The position numbers and the translations under genes are program-made. 64,000 bases of DNA from contig NZ_AEUX02000006.1 of the NCBI RefSeq assembly GCF_000188015.2, positions 186,001 through 250,000 of the forward strand, read 5' to 3'. Positions within the stretch are counted from its first letter, which is position 1. Each line of letters starts with the position of its first letter. Shown here piece by piece: positions 28,673-41,899 of the stretch. The notes under the pieces were generated by a model. That model worked only from the letters and a program-made list of their open reading frames with translations, made no database searches and was not told the origin of the DNA. This stretch comes from Streptococcus ictaluri 707-05 (GTDB taxonomy: Bacteria > Bacillota > Bacilli > Lactobacillales > Streptococcaceae).

Positions 28673-29417
28673 TTTTAAACCTGCTTTTAAAAACACGTTT
28701 CAAGATTTCAAAGACTACTATGTCTTAATTGGTGGTACAGCTACTTCGATTGTGCTTGATGCGAATGGTTTTGAAAGCTGTACAACGAAAGATTATGATA
28801 TGGTTATCATTGATGAATCAAAAAATAAGCAATTCTATGAAGCATTGACAAATTTTTTAGAATTGGGAGAATATGAGGAAGGTCATAAGGACCACAAAGC
28901 GCAACTTTTTCATTTTACAACAAAGAAGTCAGGTTTTCCAGAAATGATTGAGCTATTTAGCATTCTTCCGGAATATCCTTTGAAGAAGCTCAGCAGAGAA
29001 ACACCAGTACATTTTGATGAAGAAGCTAGTCTGTCTGCCTTATTATTAGATGAAGACTATTATCAATTACTGATTCATGAACGGTAAGAGATTGAAGGGT
29101 ACTCTGTACTGAGCAATCGTGGGTTAATTGTATTTAAAGCTAAAGCCTGGCTTGATATAAGAGTTCGTGCCGAACAAGGGGGCCATGGTCTTAGCAAGAA
29201 GATTAAGAAACACTTGAATGATATCACACGATTAGCAGGTTTACTTCATGCGGGTGATAGGTTATCTGAATTAAATGTCTCTGAGTCACTAAAGAATGAT
29301 ATGAAACATTTCATTGAGTTACTTTCTTTAGATGTTCTGTCAATTCCTCAAAATGATGATATTTTCCTATCTAGAGAAGAAGTCTTTGAGATTTTAAAAC
29401 AATTTTTAATAACATAA
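28662..29417 (+). pseudogene. AbiEii-like nucleotidyltransferase toxin, nonsense mutation
   Basis: 252 codons with an in-frame TAA at 29085-29087 (codon 142). The N-terminus has a nucleotidyltransferase active-site pattern, VLIGGTATS followed by TTKDYDMVII. After the stop the frame continues (EIEGYSVLSNRGLIVFKAKAWLDI..., KKHLNDITRLAGLLH) as in AbiEii/AbiGii toxins. With both partners truncated, neither toxicity nor phage abortive infection is expected. Confidence 0.72.
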
Positions 29418-29424
29418 AGAGATG

Positions 29425-29449
29425 CTATCAGATCTTCTGATAGTTTTTT
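29425..29449 (+). terminator. Terminator after the AbiE-like pair
   Basis: CTATCAGA / TCTGATAG stem with a 3-base loop followed by six T. Confidence 0.8.
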
Positions 29450-29466
29450 CTTTTGTACTTATTTTC

Positions 29467-29484
29467 TGTGATAACAAAATCAAG
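29467..29484 (+). promoter_or_regulatory. Recurrent ICE motif, copy B
   Basis: TGTGATAACAAAATCAAG, identical to copy A (18581), followed at 29495-29501 by TATGATG (possible -10). It lies ahead of the antigen I/II adhesin gene. Confidence 0.45.
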
Positions 29485-29553
29485 CCTTCTTTTTTATGAT
29501 GAGATGAGAGTGACAAAGTGTCTCTTAACATCAAAAGAAAAGAAGGAAATGCC

Positions 29554-32500
29554 ATGACCAAACAATGTCATCATCACTTTTTAGTTAATCAGGAAAAAGG
29601 CGAGAAACGCGTCTTTCGCAAAAGCAAGAAATACCGTACCTTATGTTCGGTTGCTTTAGGAACACTTGCAACAGCTATTGTTGCCTGGAATGGAAATGTG
29701 AGTCATGCGGATGAAGTGACGGCACCACTAGATAATGCCATTCAACGAACTGAAAATCCTGCCACTAATTTACAAGAGGCTCAACCGAATGCGGTTAGTG
29801 AACAAGCAGGAAGTCTTGAAGCGACTGGGCAATCAGAAGGGGCTTTATCTGTTACTGTGCCGCATGATACAGTGACCAATGCTGTCGAGGCAGCACAAGT
29901 CGAAGGCGTGACAACAGTTCAGGATTCTCCCATGGATTTGGGCAACACGACTTCGGCCAGTGAAACCACCACACAACTGGATAAGGCAGAAGCAGATGCG
30001 GCTAAACAAGTACAAGCGATTACATCAGTTACCGAAAGCTATAAGACCGAAAAAGCTACCTATGAAGCTGAGAAAAACCGAGTGGAAACCCATAATAGTG
30101 AGTTGACTTCGGCTTATGATAAAGCTACTCAAGCGGGAAATGTACTCAACCAAGCTGTAGATGCTAAGGTGTCAGAGCTAGATAAGTCAAAAGTAAGCAT
30201 TGCTACCGAAACCGTGACGTCAGGAGATGGCAAATCTGTATCAGGCTATACAGATTACGTTAATGCTATAAGCCTTATTGATCAGCAGAATAAGGATAAT
30301 CTAGCTGATTATCTAGCTAAGAAAAAGCAAGTGATGCCATTATTGAAAAGAATCTCGCTATTCAAAAAGAAAATGAAGCAGGTCTTGCAAAAGTCCAAGC
30401 AGAAAATGAGGCTATCGCAAAGCGTAATCAAGCTGGTAAGGAAGCCATTGATGCGGAGAATGCAGCAGGTCAAGCAGCGGTTGATAAGCGCAATCAAGAT
30501 AAGCAAAATACAAGCGATGCGACGGCTGAAACCATCGTAGCAATTACTAAACGTAATCAGGAAAAAGAAGCCGCAGCTAAAAAGGAAAACGAGGCGATTG
30601 ATGCCTACAATGCCAATGAAAAGGCTCGTTATGAGCGAGACTTGGCAGAGATTTCTAAAGGAGAAGAGGGCTACATCTTAGAAGCCCTTGCACAAGCTCT
30701 TAATCTCAATAACGGAGAACCACAAGCTAAACACGGGGCTGCCACTCGAGAACCTGATCAAGTAATCGCTAAGGGAGACGCACTTCTAGGGGGTTATAGT
30801 AATATCTTAGATTCAACAGGTTTCTTTGTCTATAATCAATTCTCAACTGGGGAGACCCTGACCTTCAACTACAGTAATCTTCAAAACGCTCGCTTTGATG
30901 GCAAGCAGATTACCAATATCACTTATGACATCACTAATATCGCTTCTCCACAAGGAACAACTAGCATAACTCTCGTTGTTCCCAATGACCCAACCGAAGG
31001 CTTTATTGCCTATCGTCCTGACGGTACAGGCGATTGGCAGACAGACAAGATGGAGTTTCGTGTGGTGGCGAAGTATTTCCTTGCAGATGGAACACAAGTA
31101 AGTTTCACCAAGGAAAAACCTGGAGTCTTTACCCATTCATCTCTTAACCATAATGATATTGGTCTGGAGTATGTCAAGGAGAGTTCTGGTAAATTTGTCC
31201 CCATCAACGGATCTAGTATTCAAGTCACAAATGAAGGTCTAGCTCGCTCGTTAGGTGCTAATCGTACTAGCGATTTAAACCTTCCTGAAGAGTGGGATAC
31301 CACGTCTAGTCGCTATGCCTACAAAGGGGCTATCGTTTCAACCATGACATCAGGAAATACTTATACTGTAACGTTTGGGCAAGGTGATATGCCTGCGAAT
31401 GCTGGAGGGATTTCTTATTGGTTTGCCTTAAATACCCTACCTGTTGCGCGGACAGTTACCCCTTATAGTCCTAAGCCACATGTGACCCCTGACTTAGAAC
31501 CTCTGCCAGATCCTGTACCTTTTACCCCAGAAGTCTTCACTCCAAAGACTTTTACGCCTGAAAATCCTGTGACCTTTACCCCAAAACCTTTGGAGACGGT
31601 GGTTGAGCCAAGTGTCACCTTGACTAAGGTTACTTTACCAACAACACCAAGTCCAGAACCTCTTCCGAAAGTTCCAGATGTGCCAACGATTCATTACCAT
31701 GACTATACTCTGACAACAACACCAAGTATTCTAAAAGAAGTGGTCAACCGTGACCAAACTGATATTCACAATAAGCAGATCGCAAAAGACTCAGATGTCA
31801 TTTATCCCTTGACCGTTGATAGTCTCTCGTCCAATCGTCCACAAACCACAAGTCTAATCTTTGAAGATTACTTGCCAGCTGGTTACGCTTTTGACGAAAC
31901 AAAGACTAAGTCTGACAATCCAGACTATGACATCAGCTTTCAAGCTGGGAAGAACTTTGTGACTCTAACTGCTAAAGCGTCTTTACTTGAAGACCTGAAC
32001 AAAGATTTAAGCAAGAGCTATCAACTAGTTGCTCCTAAGCTTTATGGAACCGTTCAAAATGATGGGGCAACCTATTCCAATAGTTACAAGCTCCTTATCA
32101 ATAAAGAGACGCCTAATGCCTACACAGTGACCTCAAACGTGGTGACTGTGCGTACTCCTGGTGATGGTACAACGACCACTCTTATCCAACCTCAGAAACA
32201 AAATGAGAATGCAGATGGTGTTCTCATCAATGATAAGGTGGTAGCACTTGGAACAACCAATCATTACCGCTTGACTTGGGACTTGGACCAATACAAGGGA
32301 ATTGAAGTAGACAAAGACCAGATTGCTAAAGGGTTCTTTTATGTCGATAATTATCCTGAAGAAGCAATGCTTCCAGATAGTGAGTCAGTCCAAATCTTTA
32401 CACCAGATGGTCAAGTGGTTTCTGGCATTCGAGTCACCACTTACGCTAGTTTGTCAGAAGCACCAAATGCCTTGCAGGAGGCTCTAGCTAAACGCAAGAT

Positions 32501-33911
32501 TACTCCTAAAGGTGCTATTCAAGTCTTTGAGCCTGAAGATGCCAAAACTTTCTATGAAACCTACGTGACGAAAGGTCAAAACCTAACCATCGTGACACCA
32601 ATGACGGTGCGTGAGGACCTCTACAATTCTGGTAAAACCTATGAAAATATCGCTTATCAAGTGGACTTTGGTCAGGCTTATGCGACCAATACGGTCACAA
32701 ACAGCGTACCAGTCGTAAAACCAAGTAAACATAATACCAACGACAAGGGCGTTACCATTGATGGTAAAACGGTTCTGCCGAATACTGTCAACTATTACAA
32801 AGTAGTCTTAGATTATAGTCAGTATAAGGATATGGTGGTTACAGAAGATGCTTTAGCGAAAGGCTTTTACATGGTTGATGATTACCCAGAAGAAGCCTTG
32901 ACCTTAAACCCAGATGGGGTTCAGATTATGGACAAGGAAGGAAACTTAGTCAAAGGTCTTAGTGTTAAAGCTTACGCTAGTCTATCCGAAGCACCGAAAG
33001 CTGTTCAAGAGGCCATGGCAGCCAGAAACTTTATCCCAAAAGGTGCCATCCAAGTCTTGAGTAGCGATGACCCCAAAGCCTTCTTTGGCACCTATGTCAA
33101 GACTGGTCAAACGCTTGTCGTAACAACCCCAATGACCCTTAAGAACACCTTAATAAAGACAGGTGGTCAGTATGAAAATACGGCTTATCAGATTGATTTT
33201 GGCCTTGCTTATGTGACGGAAACTGTGGTCAATAATGTACCAAAATTAGACCCACAAAAAGATGTGGTTATTGACCTCTCTCATAAGGGAGAGAGCCTTG
33301 ATGGCAAAGAGATTGCCTTCAACCAAGTCTTTAATTACCGTTTGGTGGGGTCTCTGATTCCAGCCAATCGTGCAACGCCATTGGTTGATTACCAATTTAA
33401 TGATGATTACGATGAGGCGCATGACGAATACAATGGTGTTTACAAAGTCTATACCTTGGTGGATGTGACCCTAAAAGATGGAACGGTTCTCTCTAAAGGT
33501 ACAGAAGTGACTCGCTATACCTTGCAAGAAGTGGATACGGAAAAAGGACAGGTAGCCATCCGTTTTGATCAGAGTTTCCTTGAAAGCCTAACAGATGCTT
33601 CAGAATTTCAAGCAGACGTCTATCTACAAATGACTCGAAAAGCAGCTGGTCAAGTGAGAAATACTTACCAACATACGGTTAATGGTTATTCCATTAGTTC
33701 AAATACTGTGACTACGACGACACCAGAACCAGAGACGCCGCAACCAGAAACCCCTAAACCACAGGATCCACCACTACCAAGTACACCACCAGCGCAAGCG
33801 TCTCTTTTGCCAAGTACAGGCGACAGTCAATCGCTTTTAGCTTTGGTTGGTGGAGGACTACTGCTTGGTCTTGCTCATGGTCTTTCCAAACGCAAAAAGG
33901 AGGATAACTAG
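29554..33911 (+). pseudogene. Antigen I/II-family LPxTG adhesin, frameshifted
   Basis: Large cell-wall adhesin. Parts: signal peptide with YRTLCSVALGTLATAIVA (YSIRK-like type), Ala-rich coiled-coil repeats (about residues 140-380, with AKRNQAGKEAIDAEN-type units), a V-type lectin-like domain, Pro-rich repeats (near 31470-31680), three C-terminal isopeptide-type domains (two closely similar, around 32250 and 32770), and LPSTG with a membrane helix and RKKEDN tail. The frame breaks near 30320-30330, where AAG followed by one more A would restore LAKKKASDAIIEKN, so one A has been lost from an A-run. Full length would be about 1450 residues. ATG 29554 follows AAGGA by seven bases. Such adhesins are typical ICE cargo in this family. 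Confidence 0.85.
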
Positions 33912-34106
33912 ATGGAACCAAAAACTATTTATGAGAGAGATTCCGATAAAGATGGTCTCACAGATGCCCAGGAACTGGCATTGGGAACCAACCCCTTTAG
34001 TAGTGATTCAGATAGTAATGGTATGACTGACCTAGAGGAAGTACAAATTGGTTTTCTTCCAACTGTAAAGCAAACAAAGGAGAAGAGTTATGACTTGGAC
34101 CTATGA
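33912..34106 (+). CDS. Small calcium-binding-repeat protein
   Basis: 64 residues with two tandem DxDxDG-like loops (RDSDKDGLTDAQELALGTNPF and SDSDSNGMTDLEE), the thrombospondin-type-3 / EF-hand-like calcium pattern. No signal peptide. The start follows directly after the adhesin stop with AAAGGAGG inside the adhesin 3' end, and its end overlaps the next gene by 17 bases. It probably accompanies the adhesin operon. Its role is unknown. Confidence 0.7.
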   Translation: MEPKTIYERDSDKDGLTDAQELALGTNPFSSDSDSNGMTDLEEVQIGFLPTVKQTKEKSYDLDL

Positions 34107-34641
34107 CACGATTAGTCAAAACCTATCAGAAATGGCAAAAAGCAACTATCAGGACTTGGTCAAAGCCTTCCTAGCTATGGAGTTCAGCCTAGATAATCAA
34201 CCTATCCTGAATAGGGTTTATCAAGATTTCATGAAAGTAGATGACATGCCACTCCTTAGTGATGACTTGCGACAGTTGGCAACACATTACCAAGAAGAGG
34301 TCAAAGCAGAGCTGACAGATATGTTTGAGAAGCTGTATGGAACTGGCGAAGGATCTAGTTTTGTCATGGATGTGATGGCTTCAAATAGTATTTTGGAAAC
34401 GATGGGAAGTTATGACATCCTAGATTCGGAGGATTATTCGTCTTTGACTCTGGAAACGTTGCAGGAAATTGTCCAGCATGACCTTCCAATCAGCAGTCAA
34501 GACTATTTTGGAGATGTATCGCTTCTTGCCTTAGAGAAGGATTTGCTTGACCAAAAAAGTCAATTCTTACAACACTATGTGACTAGTCTTTTAGAGACCA
34601 TGCCCCAACTAAAAGACCAAAGAGACTTGGTCCTAGAGTAA
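34090..34641 (+). CDS. Hypothetical ICE protein (183 aa)
   Basis: Acidic, helix-rich soluble protein without signal peptide, membrane segment or recognised motif. It overlaps the preceding calcium-loop gene and is followed by a terminator, so it is the last gene of the adhesin operon. The frame is intact. No function can be assigned. Confidence 0.65.
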   Translation: MTWTYDTISQNLSEMAKSNYQDLVKAFLAMEFSLDNQPILNRVYQDFMKVDDMPLLSDDLRQLATHYQEEVKAELTDMFEKLYGTGEGSSFVMDVMASNSILETMGSYDILDSEDYSSLTLETLQEIVQHDLPISSQDYFGDVSLLALEKDLLDQKSQFLQHYVTSLLETMPQLKDQRDLVLE

Positions 34642-34647
34642 AGCAAA

Positions 34648-34677
34648 GGGCTGAGAGTGTTTCTCAGCTCTTTTTTT
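34648..34677 (+). terminator. Terminator at the end of the adhesin operon
   Basis: GGGCTGAGA / TCTCAGCTC stem (one G-T pair) followed by seven T, just ahead of the methylase-helicase gene. Confidence 0.75.
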
Positions 34678-34691
34678 GAATGGAGACACAG

Positions 34692-37600
34692 ATGATGAAC
34701 CGAGATGACTTATTACAGATGTTGCGGGCGACCATACCTCGTGACAAGACACTACTAGAAGCCTTTTTAGTCTATCAAGCCTTGCATTTTGAGGAAGATT
34801 GGGAGAGCTTAATTAAAAATTTTATGACAAGAGATGGACAGGAACGTGTACTGGTACCAGTTGAAACTTTTGAGGCAGAGATTTCTGCTTTTGTGAGGGC
34901 TAGTTTTTTGAGCGGTGTCTCTGACTTAGCAAGTTACACCCAAACCTTTGGACAGACAGGCTTAGCAAAATTAAACCAACTTAACCAAGAAGAAAAAGAC
35001 CTCGTGATTGAAGTTGCCCTCTATAATTTAGTCACTCGCTTTCAACTCTTGGATAGTGATGGTGCTTATCACTCGATTTCACATTTAACCCTTTTAGACA
35101 AAGGGGATAGTGCCAATCTGGTCAATGTCTTTCGTGTTGCCAATAACCTTTCTGACCGGATTAGTCGTGACATTGAGCAATTTCTTTTGACTTATGAACC
35201 AGAGGTTGAGGAATTGCAACAGGTGGTTATAGAAGAAACCGAAGTCATCAGAGAGATTGCTTTTAGAGAAGAAGGGTTTTATCTCATAGCCAGCTTAGAA
35301 GAAGACCTTTCCCAACTGGATTTGAGAACTGGGCAAACAGAACACCTACCAGCTTACGAGCGATTAAACCTATCGCAGAAGTTTGACATTCTAAGCTATT
35401 TTGACCAAACTCGAAATGACCTCTCAAAACTCCCAAACCTTAGACGTGGGGACTTTGATAGTGAGATAGAAATGACACCTGTTTATGAAGGCGACCAACT
35501 GTTGACTTATTTGGAGGCAGATGGTTCAGTTTATGACTTGAAGCGTCCCTTAACGGCAATGGAAGAAAGCATCTTAGAGGAGATTAGCCAAACCATTTTA
35601 GCTGAAAATACGGACAAGTTGATCCGTCTAGGGATAGATTTGGTTTCCCTTGATTCTAAACAACGAGGGATTCTATTAGATGCGACTGGGCGTTTTCGTT
35701 TAAAGGATGAGGACTTATTACTCTTGAGCGAATACGCTCATGCGTCAGTCACTCAATTAGCTTTAACGACAGAACTCCTTCAGATGGGCCTAGCTCACGA
35801 TAAGGAAAGATTCTTTTTGACAAGCCAGCTTGACTTAGAAGCCTTAAGGACTGTGGCGTCTACCTTTTTACAGGACACCTTAAGGATTGATGAAGCAGTG
35901 GCTTTTGAGGAAGACAAGTTGAAAGACCCTGATCTTAATTTTAGAGAGTGGCGAGAAGCAATGACGCAACCTAAAGAAGAAAAAATACCTGCTCAAATCT
36001 TACAAGAGAATCCATTGGTTCAAGACCTGTTGAAACGGTATCCTCTTGGGTCTATGGTGTCTTACAAAGGACAGGACTTTGAGGTGTTGGAGATTGAGGA
36101 TGCCAACTTAAATGGCTTAATCAGGATTGAACTACAGAATGGTTACACAGAATTGATAGAACAAAATCCAGTTCTTTACCTACGAACCTTAGATGAAATC
36201 ACACAAGCACTATACGTCTCTCATGCGGAAATCGAAGAAGTAGAAGAACCTGTCCCTGAGAGACAGACGTACCCTCCTCTCCTAGTTATCAAGCATTAAA
36301 CGATGAAGATCCAGACAGTATCATAAGCATATCGGAAGACCAAGAAAAGGCGGAGGAAAGTCATCAAGAGCTAGATCTTTTTTCCTCTTTATGGAGGAGG
36401 CAGACGAGACATCAGTAGATAAGGAAAGTGAAGAGAAAATGCTTGTTTCTAGCAAACCAGAGTCAGAAGATGGAGTGACTGTCCCAAGTTCGACTGAACC
36501 TTTAGTTGACTTCCACTTTCCAGAAGACTTAACAGACTTTTACCCCAAGACGACTAGAGAGAAGATAGAGACCAATGTGGCGGCCATTCGCTTAGTCAAA
36601 TCGCTTGATCAATCCGGTAGATTTCCAACACTTGAGGAACAAGACCTCTTGGCCAAGTACGTTGTACGTTGGTTGGGGTGGCTTAGCCAATGACTTTTTT
36701 GATGACTACAATCCCAAATTTTCTAAGGAACGAGAAGACCTGAAAAGTCTTGTTACTGAAAAAGAATATTCAGATATGAAACAATCGTCTTTAACCGCCT
36801 ACTATACCGATCCAGCTATCATTCGTCAGATGTGGGACAAGCTAGAAGCAGATGGCTTTTCAGGTGGGAAAATCTATGGGGACTGGGAATTTCTTTGCGG
36901 CCATGCCAAGGCATTTGAGAGAAAAAAGTGAACTGTATGGTGTGGAACTAGACCCTATGACTGGAGCCATTGCCAGATACTTACAACCCAACGATCATAT
37001 TGAAGTAAGAGGCTTTGAGACGGTTGATTTTAATGATAATAGCTTTGATTTGGTTATTTCAAATGTGCCCTTTGCCAATAGCCGTATCGCAGATAGTCGC
37101 TATGATAAGCCCTATCTGATTCATGATTACTTTGTTAAAAAGTCGCTTGATGTGGTGCATGATGGTGGGCAAGTGGTTATTATTTCCTCAACTGGAACCA
37201 TGGACAAACGGACAGAGAATGTCTTATAGGATATTCGTGAGACAACGGATTTCCTTGGTGGTGTGCGTTTGCCAGATACTGCCTTTAAGGCTATTGCAGG
37301 AACGACTGTCACAACAGACATTTTGTTCTTCCAAAAGTATTTAGAGAAAGGCTATGTTTCAGATGATGTAGCCTTTTCAGGTTCTATCCGCTATGACAAG
37401 GACGAGCGGATTTGGCTCAATCCCTATTTTGATGGGGAGTATAATGCTCAAGTTTTTGGGACTTACGAAGTCAGAAACTTCAATGGCGGCACCTTGTCCG
37501 TTAAGGGAAATCAGGAGAACTTGCTTGAAGATTTATCGGAAGCCCTTAGTCAGGTTAAAGCTCCAAAACCTCTTGATCTTTCTCAAATTGAAATAGCTCC

Positions 37601-40600
37601 AGAAGTCATGGCTAAGCAGGTTATTGACACCTCTATACCAGCTACAATCAGAGAGAGCTTAGAGAAATATAGTTTTGGTTATCAGGGAAATACCATTTAC
37701 TATCGTGATAACAAGGGCATTCGTGTTGGAACAAAGACTGAGGAGATGAGTTACTATGTGGATGAAGAAGGTAACTTTAAGGCTTGGGATAGCAAGCATT
37801 CTCAAAAGCAGATTGACCGCTTTAATGAGCTTGAAGTTACTGATAACACTGCCCTAGATGTTTACGTGACTGAGGATGCGACTAAACGCGGTCGCTTTAA
37901 AGGTTACTTTAAAAAGACAGTCTTTTATGAAGCACCTCTATCTGAGAAAGAAGTGGCACGGATTAAAGGCATGGTTGATATCAGAAATAGTTACCAAGAG
38001 GTTATCGCCATTCAGCGTTTTTATGATTATGACAAAGACGAGTTTAACCATTTGTTAGGTAAACTCAATCAGACCTACGACACCTTTGTCAAACGCTTTG
38101 GCTATCTGAATAGTCCTGTCAATCGCAATCTCTTTGATAGTGATGACAAGTATTCCCTGCTTGCCAGTCTAGAAGATGAGGGACTTGACCCAAGTGCTCA
38201 AAACGTGATTTACACCAAATCATTAGCTTTTGAAAAGGCCTTGGTCCGCCCTGAAAAAGAAGTGACGGAAGTTTCTACTGCCCTTGACGCCCTTAATTCT
38301 AGCCTAGCAGATGGTCGTGGGGTTGATTTGCCTTACATGATGTCCATTTATCGGGGTGTGACAAGAGACAGCTTGATTGAGGAATTGGGAGACCAGATTA
38401 TTCCAGAACCAGAGCAGTATTTACAAGAGGGTGAAGTGGTCTATGTCTCACGTCAGGACTTCCTATCAGGTGATGTTCTCACAAAACTAGAGGTCATTGA
38501 CTTGCTTATCAAACAAGACAATCAGGACTTTTCTTGGGCTTATTATCAAGGGCTTTTGGAGGAGGTACGTCCGTAACGAGTGACCTTAGCTGATATTGAT
38601 TATCGGATTGGATCACGCTGGATTCCCTTATCTGTTTATGGCAAATTTGCCCAGGAAACCTTTATGGGACAGGCCTTTGACCTAACAGATCCAGAAGTGG
38701 AAACTGTCCTTGAAGTGAATCCTCTTGATGGTAGCCTGTCCTATCAATCCAAGTTTGCCTTTAGGTATTCGACAGTCACCGATAGAAGCCTCGGCGTTTC
38801 TGGCTCACGGTATGATACAGGACGTAAAATCTTTGAAAATCTCCTTAATTCCAATCAGCCTACCATTACCAAGCAAGTGGAAGAGGGCGATAAGAAAAAG
38901 AATGTGACGGACGTAGAGAAAACAACGGTTTTACGCTCAAAAGAAGCTGATATTCAAGACCTCTTTCAAGACTTTGTGGCCAGTTACCCAGAAGTTCAAC
39001 AGGTGATTGAAGATACCTATAACGCCCTCTATAATCGGACTGTTTCAAAAACCTACGACGGCAGCAACCTTATCATTGACGGCCTTGCCCAAAACAATCA
39101 ACTTAGACCCTACCAAGAAAATGCCATTCAACGCATTGTGGAGGAAAAACGAGCGTTACTCGCTCATGAAGTGGGTTCAGGAAAGACCCTGACCATGCTT
39201 GGGGCTGGCTTTAAGCTCAAGGAACTGGGCATGGTGCATAAGTCCCTTTATGTGGTGCCGTCTAGTTTGACGGCTCAGTTTGGCCAAGAAATCATGAAGT
39301 TCTTTCCTACTAAAAAAGTCTACGTGACGACTAAGAAAGACTTCGCTAAAGCCAAACGCAAGCAGTTTGTGTCACGGATTATCACAGGAGATTACGATGC
39401 CATTGTTATTGGGGATTCCCAGTTTGAGAAAATTCCCATGAGTCAGGAAAAACAGGTCACCTATATTCAAGATAAACTGGAGCAATTACGAGAAATTAAA
39501 CAGGGTAGTGACAATAATTATACGGTCAAGGAGGCGGAACGTTCGATTAAGGGCTTAGAAAAGCAGTTTGAAGAACTTCAAAGACTGGACCGAGACACCT
39601 TTATTGAGTTTGAAAATCTCGGCATTGACTTTCTCTTTGTGGACGAGGTACATCACTTCAAGAATTTACGTCCTATTACTGGTCTTGGAAATGTCGCTGG
39701 CATTACCAACACAACCTCTAAAAAGAACGTGGATATGGAGATGAAGGTACGGCAAGTTCAAGCAGAACACTATAATCGAAATGTGGTCTTTGCGACAGGG
39801 ACACCTGTTTCAAACTCAATCAGTGAGCTTTATACCATGATGAACTACATTCAATCTGATGTCCTAGAGCGGTATCAAGTGTCTAACTTTGATTCTTGGG
39901 TAGGGGCTTTTGGGAATATCGAAAACTCTATGGAGTTAGCTCCGACTGGAGACAAGTATCAGCCTAAGAAACGTTTTAAGAAGTTTGTGAACTTGCCTGA
40001 ACTCATGCGGATTTACAAGGAAACCGCTGATATTCAGACCTCGGATATGCTGGATTTACCTGTCCCTGAAGCCAAGATTATTGCAGTTGAGAGTGAGTTG
40101 ACAGAAGCCCAGAAGTATTATCTTGAAGAGTTAGTGGAGCGTTCAGACGCTATCAAGTCAGGTAGTGTTGATCCTAGTGTCGATAACATGTTAAAAATCA
40201 CTGGGGAAGCACGGAAACTTGCCATTGATATGCGTCTCATTGACCCTGCTTATACTTTGTCGGACAATCAGAAAATCTTACAAGTCGTGGATAATGTGGA
40301 ACGGATTTATCGTGAGGGAGAGACTGACAAAGCTACTCAGATGATTTTCTCCGATATTGGGACACCAAAAAGCAAGGAAGAAGGCTTTGACGTTTACAAT
40401 GAAATCAAGAGCCTATTAGTCGATCGAGGCATTTCCAAAGAAGAGATTATCTTTGTCCATGACGCCAATACCGATGAGAAGAAAAACTCTTTGTCTCGTA
40501 AGGTTAATAGTGGAGAGGTACGGATTCTCATAGCTTCTACCGAAAAGGGAGGAACAGGCTTAAACGTGCAATCTCGCATGAAAGCTGTTCATCATTTAGA

Positions 40601-41576
40601 CGTTCCTTGGCGTCCCTCAGACATTCAGCAACGCAATGGACGTTTAATTAGACAGGGAAATAGTCATCAAAATGTAGAGATATACCACTATATTACCAAG
40701 GGTTCCTTTGATAATTATTTGTGGGCAACGCAGGAAAATAAACTACGTTACATTAAGCAAATCCTGACCTCAAAATACCCTGTCAGGTCAGCTGAAGACA
40801 TTGATGAACAAACCATGACAGCCTCTGACTTTAAGGCTTTGGCAACTGGTAATCCCTACCTCAAACTCAAGATGGAATTGGAGAATGAGCTGACAGTACT
40901 TGAGAATCAAAAACGTGCTTTCAATCGCTCAAAAGATGAGTACCGTCATACCATTTCTTACTGCGAGAAGCATCTCCCTGCCTTGGAAAAACGTCTTAAT
41001 CAGTATGACCGAGATATTGCCCAATCCCTAGCCACCAAGCATTTGGATTTTGCCATGAGCTTTGAGAATCAAACGTTTGATAATCGTGCAGAAGCAGGGG
41101 ATTATCTTTGCAAACTCATTAGCTACAACCGTTCAGAAACCAAGGAAGTAAGGACTCTTGCCTCCTTTAGGGGCTTTGGGTTGAAAATGGCAACAAGAAG
41201 CCTTAGTGAACCTCTACCTGATATGGTCTCTTTGACCATTGTCGGAGACAACCAGTATTCGATTGCTCTGGACTTAAAGTTAGATGTAGGAACTATTCAA
41301 CGCATTAACAATGCCATTGATCATATCCTAGATGACCAAGAAAAAACGGAGAAGATGGTCAATAACCTTAAAGATAAGTTAGCAGTCGCCAAAGTTGAAG
41401 TCAATAAGGTCTTTCCCAAGGAGGAGGACTACCAGTTAGTTAAGGCTAAGTATGAGGTGCTTGCGTCCCTGGTTGAGCAAGAAGCTGAAATCGAAGACAT
41501 TGACACAGCTTTGGCCAAATTTAACGAAGTCGGTTTACAGGAAAATAAAAACCAACAATTAGCTTTAGAATTTTAA
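34692..41576 (+). pseudogene. Giant ICE DNA methylase-SNF2-like helicase, multiply broken
   Basis: About 2295 codons in the ancestral form. N-terminal ~540 residues are of unknown fold. The middle has an N6-adenine methylase-like domain (motif I region DPMTGAI.., catalytic SNVPF at about 37058-37072). The C-terminal helicase has motif I HEVGSGKT, II FVDEVHH, III ATGTPVSNS and V/VI STEKGGTGLNVQS...QRNGRLIRQGN. Lesions: frameshifts at about 36290, 36395, 36660-36690 and 36850-36890, TAG at 37227-37229 and TAA at 38574-38576. The helicase half alone is still a long open frame from 38580. Such proteins are hallmark ICE genes, possibly protecting or processing transferred DNA. ATG 34692 is preferred over 34680 because GGAGA precedes it. 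Confidence 0.85.
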
Positions 41577-41644
41577 CATTTAGGCTGACAAAAAAAGTTG
41601 AACGCGGTAATCTAAAAGCAAGAAATCACTAAAGGAGAAAACAC

Positions 41645-41890
41645 ATGACCCAAACTGTAGAAGATATGCGTTATCAATTAGAAGAATGGCTGGCTCAAGG
41701 TTTTACTAGCCCTGAAGATAGAGCCAACTACCAAGTCTTAAAAGAAGAGTATGAGGACGAAACTTTTGATTATAGCTTTTCAAAGCGAGAGCTGACAGGA
41801 CAGTTAGATCTTATCATCACCACACGTGAAAATGATTTCCCAGACCTTGAGGAGGAACAAGCAAAGTATTATCGAAAGCAATTAAACTAG
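41645..41890 (+). CDS. Hypothetical ICE protein (81 aa)
   Basis: Small acidic soluble protein (MTQTVEDMRYQLEEWL...) with no recognised motif. AAAGGAG precedes ATG 41645. It lies nine bases ahead of a membrane-protein gene and downstream of the helicase, a position typical of conserved ICE accessory genes. Intact. Confidence 0.65.
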   Translation: MTQTVEDMRYQLEEWLAQGFTSPEDRANYQVLKEEYEDETFDYSFSKRELTGQLDLIITTRENDFPDLEEEQAKYYRKQLN

Positions 41891-41899
41891 GAGGATGAT

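Noticed and set aside
32250..33230. Tandem DNA repeat in the adhesin
   Set aside because: The two similar blocks are diverged protein domains of the antigen I/II C-terminal region, expected for the family.
37123..37344. Small overlapping reading frames on either strand inside the helicase, VirB4 and TopA genes
   Set aside because: They lack ribosome sites, run antisense or out of frame to clear protein domains, and show no recognisable domain.
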